Source: Lawsonibacter faecis (GTDB taxonomy: Bacteria; Bacillota; Clostridia; Oscillospirales; Oscillospiraceae). Taken from it: a DNA stretch of 64,000 bases. Below are positions 58,901 through 64,000 of this stretch, piece after piece; positions within the stretch are counted from its first letter, which is position 1, and each line of letters begins with the position of its first letter. The position numbers were made by a program, and so were the translations under genes. Location of the stretch: the NCBI RefSeq assembly GCF_014287675.1, contig NZ_JACOPQ010000005.1, forward strand, positions 231,192 to 295,191. The letters are read 5' to 3'. The notes under the pieces were generated by a model that was not told the DNA's origin, did not search any database, and saw nothing but the letters and a program-made list of their open reading frames with translations.

Positions 58901-60412
58901 GTTGACGGTGAGGGGCTTGGTCAGCTCCGCGTTGTACTCACTGAGGGTAAAGATGCCGTCCACCACCATACCGTTGCAGTACGCGTCCTCCGCGGCGGCG
59001 ATGAAGCCGTCGGCGTCGTTGACGGTGGCGGTATAGTAGGAGGGGCCGCTGCTCCCGCCGCCGGAGGGCTTGTTGTCCTCCTTGGGGGCCGTCACGGTAG
59101 TGGTGCCGCCGGAGACCGCCTTGTCCCCGGCGGTGACGCCGGTGGCGTTCTTGTCCACAGTGAGGGTGGTGCCGGCGGTGTCCACCTTGGTGCCGCTGCC
59201 GCTGACCACCGCTTCGGTGACCTTGCCCTCGCCGGTAATGGCCGCCTTGGGGGCCGCGCTCTCCACCTTGGCCACCACGGATTCTCTGGCCACGGTCAGG
59301 GCCGCGCCCTCGGCCTTCTCCTCCACCCTGGCGGTGGCGACAGTGCTCTTGCCCTCCAGGGACACCTCGGCCCCGGCGGCCTTCACGGCCAGCTCGGTGA
59401 CCACCGCGTCCTGGAGCACCACGGGGACGGCGCTCTCCACGGCGACGGCGTTGAACGCGCCCTCCAGGATGACGTCGTCCTTCCCGTCGTCCACCTGGAC
59501 CAGCTCCACCCGGCAGCCCCGCTCAGCCAGGACCCGCACGCCGCCGGAGGAGGTCTTGCCCACCACCACGCTGCCCACGCTGCTCTTGTTCACGATGCGG
59601 ATGGAGTGCCCGCCCCCGCCCCGGACCACCAGCCGGCCCTGGACGGTGACGCCGTCCAGCACCAGGTCGCCGTCTGCCACGCCGTCGCCCACGATGAGGT
59701 CGCCGGCAACGGTGACCCCCTTGAGGGTGACCCCCGGGACGTTGACCATCACGTTGCCCTCGGGGATCTCGGTGTAGACGCCCGCCGCGCCGATATAGCC
59801 GCCCAGCAGGTTGTAGAGCACCTGGGCATACTCCGCCCGGGTCATATTGCCCTGGGGATTCAGGAGGTTCCCGGAGCCCTGTACGTACCCCCCGGCCACC
59901 ATGGCGGCCACGGGGCCCCTGGCCCAGGAGGAGACCTGGGAGGCATCGGCATAGCCCGCCAGGGCCGCGCCGTCCCCGTTCGGCAGGCGTATGGCCCGGG
60001 CCAGCACGGTGAAGACGGCCTCACGGGTGGCCAGGGCCTCGGGGGAGAGCCTGCCCGCCCCGTCGCCGGAGAGGGTCTTCATGCCCACGGCCAGTGCCAT
60101 GTCCTCCCGGTACCAGGCGCCGGCGGCCACGTCGGTATAGCCGGATAGGCCGGCCTTCTCCACCGCGCCGAAGGCCCGGTTGATCACCGCCGCCATCTGG
60201 GAGCGGGTCAGGAGGCCGTCTGGCAGCAGCTTTCCGTCCGTCCCCCGGAGGAGGCCGTTGTCCACCGCGGCCGTCAGAGCGTCGTGGGACCAGACCCCTG
60301 CCGGCGGGAGATCGGGGTAGTCCGCCGCCGCGCCGCTGGCCGGGAGGACGGCCAGGCCCAGCAGGAGACAGGCCGCCATAAGGGAAGCGAGACATTTCTT
60401 GATTCTGCGCAT
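55949..60412 (-). CDS. Giant SLH-domain surface protein with beta-solenoid repeats
   Basis: 1487 residues, secreted (signal 1-29). Three SLH repeats at the N-terminus (about 33-205: YPDLPPAGVWSHDALTAAVD, YTDVAAGAWYREDM, YADASQVSSWARGP). Then a bactofilin-like and Val/Ala-rich beta stretch (205-425), a Gly/Ser linker (GGGSSG) and a long parallel beta-helix made of VNGALTLGEGGYLRLGS-like coils to the C-terminus. Topology is opposite to the SLH protein at 8638, which has SLH at the C-terminus. Probably cell-wall-attached adhesin or matrix protein. Confidence 0.9.
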   Translation of the reverse strand: MRRIKKCLASLMAACLLLGLAVLPASGAAADYPDLPPAGVWSHDALTAAVDNGLLRGTDGKLLPDGLLTRSQMAAVINRAFGAVEKAGLSGYTDVAAGAWYREDMALAVGMKTLSGDGAGRLSPEALATREAVFTVLARAIRLPNGDGAALAGYADASQVSSWARGPVAAMVAGGYVQGSGNLLNPQGNMTRAEYAQVLYNLLGGYIGAAGVYTEIPEGNVMVNVPGVTLKGVTVAGDLIVGDGVADGDLVLDGVTVQGRLVVRGGGGHSIRIVNKSSVGSVVVGKTSSGGVRVLAERGCRVELVQVDDGKDDVILEGAFNAVAVESAVPVVLQDAVVTELAVKAAGAEVSLEGKSTVATARVEEKAEGAALTVARESVVAKVESAAPKAAITGEGKVTEAVVSGSGTKVDTAGTTLTVDKNATGVTAGDKAVSGGTTTVTAPKEDNKPSGGGSSGPSYYTATVNDADGFIAAAEDAYCNGMVVDGIFTLSEYNAELTKPLTVNTGKNLTLNHGAALFLSGNTLTVNGALTLGEGGYLRLGSVWDAAGVTLVNKGTISIAANGELEVSPFCTVAEQGTVAVADGGILNGVDVYPMGGEEAPQTCPGLTTGYTRYSAMANVMAGIKKAVGTEIGSKAKYSSYYLFHNYSEEGRWTVELTEDFSIPAGARFYVTDNIILPIPSGRTFTIPSGAHLDIAGTMEIQSGGKLINNGTYRLASIGKLINDGTIEGSGTHSAAYTVHDQAEWEKAAADIANCTLIVVDAGQNTIEVKNNLTKSGQYQLFINSGTLTVPNSVTLTLTDWAEVREGGTLTVEKGGALVLSAVTDGLTSGLKVDGALNNAGTLTVGAEGGLLIFGDGALSNTGTLTLSSPDAYLGLDGHMENGGALAIQANAGMDINEGGVLHNSGAVSLAAGDEDGGNRGFLFLKNGSITGTKIDGIEIVDRYDDQTRTPGQFPHGTAYGDYRAEVWTEAGLKAAMASNKDYTHCEVGRDWSEDGSPMPTTLILSSPTTLEKPLDVGAGVTLTANGNLTVEKHLGVSDGGKLVLGANANLLLTTEGCDLYIGPDGTLDADGMVTVGDSENHANVRVEGTGALTLTGRLDIAQESSLEVCGGTLALKGTAVLKNNGYFGLLRGAALTKSEGAAIHNADYMQVVDEYGPDSGNKTVSLPAGKFFTNDSNWYEHNAYIYSGAGMTAAFESGTVYDYYHLRADITLNSNLELKGRQLRIDRTDYDPEMNGDAPVTLTVPQNLTLTLNSGKFTPRGGNEYDRGGLIEVNGGGSALVVNGTLNFDGPDDTVIVWEGSSLSGAGTITPNAEEENHNPTPICARDMMNGNGSANEDAKAAVAEKFNTLVRREALAVSGADFAAANEANSGYDAIIILNDKTCDLNDLTEKAALTLNRDVEIYWGGKLVIPEGMTFTIAEDHYFYLAGDLWVNGALVNRGSFNQDGEGNISGSGTLTNTEGGIVEGAFSPDQWTGLPERALATGF

Positions 60413-60509
60413 GATAAAATTCCCCTTTCACATTTCTGCCATTGTGTGTCCCCGAAAAGGTCACTTCCGGCAAAAGCACGGGACTGCTCAGAATCAAATT
60501 ATAACAAAC

Positions 60510-60555
60510 GGGAATGCGGAATAGGTGTGCCGCGCAGCACACATTCCGCATTCCC
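60510..60555 (-). terminator. Terminator of the kinase-LRR gene
   Basis: GGGAATGCGGAAT pairs with ATTCCGCATTCCC and an inner GTGTGC/GCACAC extends the stem; TTTGTTAT follows. A TATAAT for the SLH gene lies just beyond (60504-60499 on the minus strand). Confidence 0.75.
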
Positions 60556-60564
60556 TTCAGTGGA

Positions 60565-62319
60565 TCAGCCGTATTGGATGGTAAGCCCCGGCTTGTCCGC
60601 CAGGACGGCGGCGAGGGGCTCCTGCCGCTCCTCCAGCCAGAGGGTCTGTAGGTTGGGCAGGTCCAGCAGGGGGGTGAGGTCGGACACCAGGGTGTCCCGC
60701 AGGTCCAGAATTTCAAGGCCGCTGTGGACGCCGATCCCCTCCAGCGTCGTCAACCGGCTGCCGCAGAGGTTCAGCTCCCGCAGGCCGCTCACCCCCGCCA
60801 GGACGGAGAGGTCGGTCATGGGGGAGTTGTAGAGGTGGAGGGTCTTGACGGTCTTGACGGCAAGATGACGGTAAAAGTCGTTGTCGCCGTTCAGGAAGAG
60901 CCCCTCCCAGCCCTCGTCCCGAAGGACCTCCAGCTGAGCGCCGTCCACCTCCGCCGTGAGGCCGTTCAGGTTGACGGACGTGAGAGCGGGGAGCTGCGCA
61001 AGGGGAGTGATGTCCCCCAGGGGATTGCTGTCCAGCCCCACGTAGGTCAGGTGCTCCAGGCCGGAGAGGTCCGGGAGAACGGAGATGTGGTTTTGAATCA
61101 GCTCCAGCCAGTCCAGGTCTTTCAGGCCGGCCACGGCGCCCACGTCGGCAAGGTCGTTCCCCGCGATGCCCAGATGCCGCAGCCGGGGCATCATCGCCAG
61201 GTCCGAGAGGTCGGAGACGTGTCCCCGCACTTCCTCCGCCGGGTCCCCCTGCCAGGCGTCCACCTCCTGCAAGAAAGTGTCGATATTCGCGCAGGGCGTG
61301 TTCCCCGCCAGGTAGAGCAGCTCCACGCCGCCCACCAGCTCCGGCGTGAGCCGAAAGGACTCGTCCACCCCCAGGGAGGCCCGGACGGCCCCCTCGATGA
61401 GCGGCTCGGAGAAGGCCACGCCGGGGCGGCTCAGCAGGGGCATGCCGAAGTCGGTGTACCGCCCTGCGGCAAAGCCGAGGAACAGCCCGCAGACCGCCGC
61501 CAGGACCAGGCCGGCCAGGACGCGAAAGCGCTTTCGGTGAGCGCCGGCGCACCGACGGAGCGCATGCCCCACCGCCCCGGCGGCGGGGTAGCGATCCTGG
61601 GGGGCGAAGGCGGTGCACCTGCTGATGACCCGGTCCAGCCGCCGGTCCCCCGTGCCGCCCTCCCCCTCCCGGGTGGACCCGGTGAGAAGATAGCGCAGCA
61701 GGACCCCCAGGGCGTAGATATCGGCCCGCTGGTCGGTCTCGGCGTAGCCGTACTGCTCGGGCGGGGCGAAGCTCCGGGTACCCAGGCAGACGGTGTCGCT
61801 CCCGGCATCCCCCCTGTATTGGCGGGAGATACCGAAGTCGATGAGCCTGACCCCGCCCCCGGGGGCGAGAATGACGTTCTGCGGCTTGATGTCCCGGTGG
61901 ATGACCGGCGGCTCCTGCCCGTGCAGATAGGTGAGGATCTCACAGAGCTGCACCGCGATGGAGACCGCCTTCTCCCGGCCCAGGGGGCTGTTCCTGGTGA
62001 GCTCGTCCAGGGGCGCCCCCTCCATGTACTCCCGCACCATGCAGCGGACGCCGTCCTGCTCGAACCGGCCCAGGAAGCGGGGGATGGCGGGGTGGGAGAG
62101 CCGGGAGAGCACCTCCCCCTCGTCCCCGGCGGCAGCCGCCTCCCCGCCCCTGACGCACCGGGCCACTGCCAGGGAGCCGTCTGTCCGGTCCCGGACCAGC
62201 AGGGTTTCGCCGTCCTGCCCCCGGCCCATGTACTCCAGGAGCTCATAGCGCTGGAGAAATCCGGCGGGGTAGTCCTCCCCGGAGAAGCCGTCCAGGAAGT
62301 CCGAGAGGTGGTCAGTCAT
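60565..62319 (-). CDS. Ser/Thr protein kinase-like membrane protein with leucine-rich repeats
   Basis: 584 residues. Kinase domain 25-260: Gly loop MGRGQDGETLLVRD, HRDIKPQN (141-148), DFG (161-163), APPEQY. The usual beta-3 lysine (VAxK) is Arg54 here (AVAR). One membrane helix (266-286) leads to an outside domain with at least eight LRRs (HLGIAGNDLADVGAVAGLKD, YVGLDSNPLGDITPLAQLPA). A Hank's-type sensor layout in which LRRs replace PASTA repeats. It overlaps the preceding gene by 8 bp. Confidence 0.86.
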   Translation of the reverse strand: MTDHLSDFLDGFSGEDYPAGFLQRYELLEYMGRGQDGETLLVRDRTDGSLAVARCVRGGEAAAAGDEGEVLSRLSHPAIPRFLGRFEQDGVRCMVREYMEGAPLDELTRNSPLGREKAVSIAVQLCEILTYLHGQEPPVIHRDIKPQNVILAPGGGVRLIDFGISRQYRGDAGSDTVCLGTRSFAPPEQYGYAETDQRADIYALGVLLRYLLTGSTREGEGGTGDRRLDRVISRCTAFAPQDRYPAAGAVGHALRRCAGAHRKRFRVLAGLVLAAVCGLFLGFAAGRYTDFGMPLLSRPGVAFSEPLIEGAVRASLGVDESFRLTPELVGGVELLYLAGNTPCANIDTFLQEVDAWQGDPAEEVRGHVSDLSDLAMMPRLRHLGIAGNDLADVGAVAGLKDLDWLELIQNHISVLPDLSGLEHLTYVGLDSNPLGDITPLAQLPALTSVNLNGLTAEVDGAQLEVLRDEGWEGLFLNGDNDFYRHLAVKTVKTLHLYNSPMTDLSVLAGVSGLRELNLCGSRLTTLEGIGVHSGLEILDLRDTLVSDLTPLLDLPNLQTLWLEERQEPLAAVLADKPGLTIQYG

Positions 62320-62764
62320 TGCCGAGGCCCCCCAGAATTGTGAGGCCCTGCCGCTCCAGCAGCTCCTGCACCTCGGTGATGGCGAGCCTATGGGAGAGGC
62401 CGTAGAGGATGGCGGCGTCCCGGCGGAGCTTCGGGTAGAGCTGCCGCTTCCGGGCGGCGGTCAGCAGCCGCTGGGCCTCCTCCGGATTGAGCCGGAAGCC
62501 GAAGGCCAGCTGAAGGACCTTATCCCGGGAGGGCTGGCGGATGCCGCGGAAGATCTGATGCCCGTAAGTGCGCTCAATGTCGGCCCTGCGGATGACGTGC
62601 TCCCGCACCTCTCCCCGCTCCCCGCAGAGCCTGCAGAGGTACTCGTGGAAGGGCGGCATGGACACGCTGTCCCCCTCCTCCTGCAAAAATCGGTCAAAGG
62701 AGGTCGTGCGGAACAGACGGCGCAGCAGCTCGCTGGTGCGCAAAGCTTCTCTGGGCTTGATCAT
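62312..62764 (-). CDS. XRE-like DNA-binding protein paired with the kinase
   Basis: 150 residues. The central region YGHQIFRGIRQPSRDKVLQL AFGFRLNPEEAQRLLTAAR is a divergent Cro/C1 helix-turn-helix; the C-terminal half (YGLSHRLAITEVQELLERQG) is helical. Relatives are encoded beside Ser/Thr kinases in Clostridia and may be phosphorylation targets. ATG at 62764 is preferred over GTG at 62773. Confidence 0.72.
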   Translation of the reverse strand: MIKPREALRTSELLRRLFRTTSFDRFLQEEGDSVSMPPFHEYLCRLCGERGEVREHVIRRADIERTYGHQIFRGIRQPSRDKVLQLAFGFRLNPEEAQRLLTAARKRQLYPKLRRDAAILYGLSHRLAITEVQELLERQGLTILGGLGND

Positions 62765-63009
62765 AGCCCTCACTCCCCTCTTGTTTTTTTACTCTACCAC
62801 ATAAAGAGTCCTTCTGTAAATACGAACGCTTTTTTCAATCAACCTACTCAACAGCGGCAAAACCAGCTTTTTTGAGCTGAGGCGGAGGTCTTCCTTGTCC
62901 AAGTCCATGCCAGAGGTCACGGTAGAGTGGCGCCGCGAGGGTCGAACCCAGACGGCGTTCAGCTTCTCCTGCTCGAAGACTACTGCGCCGTCTGTTTTTT
63001 CTTACAGGA
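62765..63009. other. Intergenic stretch before the integrase remnant
   Basis: An AT-rich part (62780-62870) holds the probable promoter of the kinase pair; the rest has no frame with a start site or consistent codon use and is probably decayed mobile DNA. Confidence 0.4.
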
Positions 63010-63153
63010 GTATTGCAGCAGCAATTCAAAACGGTCTCCGCTACGCTGGGGCACCACGACGCGGGCTTCACCCTGCGCACCTCCCACGCCACCCGGCAGG
63101 CCCTGCGCTCCGCTGCGCATGCCATGGGCAGCATTATGTCCCAGGTCATGTAA
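63010..63153 (+). pseudogene. C-terminal remnant of a tyrosine recombinase (integrase)
   Basis: The frame ending with TAA at 63153 reads FKTVSATLGHHDAGFTLRTS, then HATRQALRSAAHAMGSIM. This matches the end of phage-type tyrosine integrases (VxxxLGHxxxxxTLxxYxHxT), but the nucleophilic Tyr region is altered and no upstream catalytic domain remains. It lies 165 bp from the tRNA cluster, as expected for an element that used a tRNA site. Confidence 0.7.
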
Positions 63154-63159
63154 CCATCA

Positions 63160-63197
63160 AAGACCACCGGGGCAGGAGTTCCTGCCCCGGTGGTCTT
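63160..63197. terminator. Terminator hairpin after the integrase remnant
   Basis: AAGACCACCGGGGCAGG pairs with CCTGCCCCGGTGGTCTT around AGTT; a short T run follows on either strand. Confidence 0.8.
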
Positions 63198-63284
63198 TGT
63201 CCGTATCCGACCCTTTTCCCGCATTGTGGGTCACGGTATGGGTCAAATAATTCCGCCCAATATTCTTTTCAATTTCATAAACAG

Positions 63285-63318
63285 AAAGCACCTGGAAACA
63301 TTAGTTTCCAGGTGCTTT
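63285..63318 (-). terminator. Terminator of the rRNA-tRNA transcript
   Basis: AAAGCACCTGGAAAC and its complement form a perfect 15-bp stem with a 4-nt loop, directly after the tRNA-Thr CCA end on the minus strand. Confidence 0.85.
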
Positions 63319-63394
<76 letters not shown>

Positions 63395-63420
63395 GTGTCA
63401 GGCGCGATTGCACCCAACAA

Positions 63421-63497
<77 letters not shown>

Positions 63498-63536
63498 ATC
63501 TTTTGTATCAAAGACAGCGGTCGCTGTAATGATTTC

Positions 63537-63612
63537 TGGCAGGGGCAGAAGGATTCGAACCCTCGGCACTCGGTTTTGGAGACCGATGCTCTACCAGCTG
63601 AGCTATACCCCT
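63537..63612 (-). tRNA. tRNA-Trp (CCA)
   Basis: 76 nt with encoded CCA end. Anticodon loop CTCCAAA on a TCGGT stem; acceptor AGGGGTA/TGCCCCT, discriminator G. Confidence 0.93.
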
Positions 63613-63615
63613 ATG

Positions 63616-63692
63616 TGGTGGGCCTTCGGGGACTCGAACCCGGGACCGGCCGGTTATGAGCCGGCTGCTCTAACCAACTGAGCTAAAGGCCC
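63616..63692 (-). tRNA. tRNA-Ile2 (CAT, lysidine-type)
   Basis: 77 nt with encoded CCA. The anticodon is CAT in the loop CTCATAA; the body, GGGCCTTTAGCTCAGTTGG at the start, matches the minor isoleucine tRNA whose C34 becomes lysidine, not elongator tRNA-Met (loop TTCATAC). Confidence 0.8.
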
Positions 63693-63721
63693 ATACACCG
63701 TTCCCTAGCCAAGGGAAGATA

Positions 63722-63766
63722 AAAAGAGCTTGCCGTCACGGCAGACGTGGCGGCAAGCCGCTCTTT
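63722..63766 (-). terminator. Hairpin between tRNA-Asn and tRNA-Ile2
   Basis: CTTGCCG.CACG pairs with CGTG.CGGCAAG and CTCTTTTTATC follows on the minus strand. It may be a partial terminator or a processing signal. Confidence 0.6.
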
Positions 63767-63767
63767 A

Positions 63768-63843
63768 TGGCTCCCCCTGTTGGACTCGAACCAACGACCC
63801 TGCGGTTAACAGCCGCATGCTCTACCAACTGAGCTAAGGAGGA
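63768..63843 (-). tRNA. tRNA-Asn (GTT)
   Basis: 76 nt with encoded CCA. Anticodon loop CTGTTAA on a TGCGG stem; acceptor TCCTCCT/AGGGGGA with G-T pairing, discriminator G. Confidence 0.93.
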
Positions 63844-63850
63844 ATATAGA

Positions 63851-63878
63851 AGGGTCTGGTCCGGTCAGACCAGACCCT
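63851..63878 (-). terminator. Hairpin between 5S rRNA and tRNA-Asn
   Basis: AGGGTCTGGTC pairs with GACCAGACCCT; CTTCTAT follows on the minus strand. Probably a processing or attenuation structure of the rRNA transcript. Confidence 0.6.
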
Positions 63879-63883
63879 CACTT

Positions 63884-64000
63884 GTGTTGGCGTTACCTAT
63901 CTTCCCAGGCCGTCTCCAGCCAAGTATTGTCGGCGCAGGTGAGCTTAACTGCCGTGTTCGGGATGGGAACGGGTGGACCCTCACCGCAATCAACACCAAC
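63884..64000 (-). rRNA. rrf: 5S ribosomal RNA
   Basis: On the minus strand the sequence contains the universal 5S core CCCGTTCCCATCCCGAACAC and AGTTAAGCTC, and the ends TTGGTG/CGCCAA pair. The 5' end falls at the window edge, so it is essentially complete at about 115-117 nt. Confidence 0.95.

Noticed and set aside
57704..60148. A plus-strand open frame of 814 codons opposite the second SLH gene
   Set aside because: Antisense shadow with no start signal or domain.
63616..63692. Elongator tRNA-Met
   Set aside because: The CAT anticodon lies in a CTCATAA loop and the body matches tRNA-Ile2; elongator Met normally has TTCATAC.

Overview
The window is high-GC DNA from a low-complexity-of-introns, densely coding bacterium that I place in the Bacillota, most likely an Oscillospiraceae-like gut Clostridia (Flavonifractor/Lawsonibacter type). 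What the sequence shows: strong AGGAGG-type ribosome binding sites, frequent TTG and GTG starts, the rplU-prp-rpmA-obg cluster with a Firmicutes-type N-terminal extension on L27, sigma-A promoters of TTGACA/TATAAT type, SLH-domain surface proteins and a pyruvate,phosphate dikinase. The genus-level placement is inference.

Layout. 1-8.4 kb (+): a LURP-one-like protein, a DUF3783 protein, a split ThrE-type amino-acid exporter, a YjjG-type nucleotidase, two membrane-anchored SGNH/GDSL proteins, a DUF4358-like lipoprotein, a methyltransferase, and an ECF sigma/RsiV-like anti-sigma pair. 8.6-14.4 kb (-): a giant SLH/beta-helix surface protein and a second ECF sigma/membrane-partner pair. 14.5-22.3 kb (-): obg, rpmA, prp, rplU, a metallophosphoesterase followed by a decayed nitrilase-like gene start, a cupin, prmA, a DegV protein, DUF1836. 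22.4-24.6 kb (+): a TetR gene and two membrane proteins that share a palindromic operator. 24.6-30 kb (-): ppdK, corrinoid adenosyltransferase, nitroreductase, MmcQ/YjbR. 30.2-32 kb (+): AraC regulator, an unknown protein, a VOC protein. 32.1-38.7 kb (-): an XRE-membrane regulator, two tandem TrmO genes, a 30-residue peptide gene, and a two-component system operon with paralogous small membrane proteins; its promoter carries four 11-bp repeats.

38.9-55.6 kb is the notable accessory island: XRE repressor plus degenerate ImmA/IrrE protein, then a rightward operon of non-contractile tail genes (tail terminator, major tail protein, two tail chaperones, tape measure, distal tail, two tail-tip proteins, fibre, endolysin, holin, XhlA-like) with no capsid, portal, terminase, integrase or replication gene. 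It looks like an F-type tailocin or a domesticated tail module. Inside it sit a radical SAM/SPASM maturase and, translationally coupled to it, a tail-like protein whose N-terminus carries 12 cysteines in 47 residues mostly with C-x3-C spacing. A peptide-maturase reaction on a tail-tip protein is the most interesting hypothesis in the window. A separate moron-like stalk-domain gene with its own promoter interrupts the operon on the other strand.

55.9-62.8 kb (-): a second giant SLH surface protein, a Ser/Thr-kinase-like LRR protein and its DNA-binding partner. 62.8-64 kb: a tyrosine-integrase C-terminal remnant, then a leftward 5S rRNA-tRNA cluster (Asn, Ile2, Trp, Asp, Thr) that marks the end of an rRNA operon.
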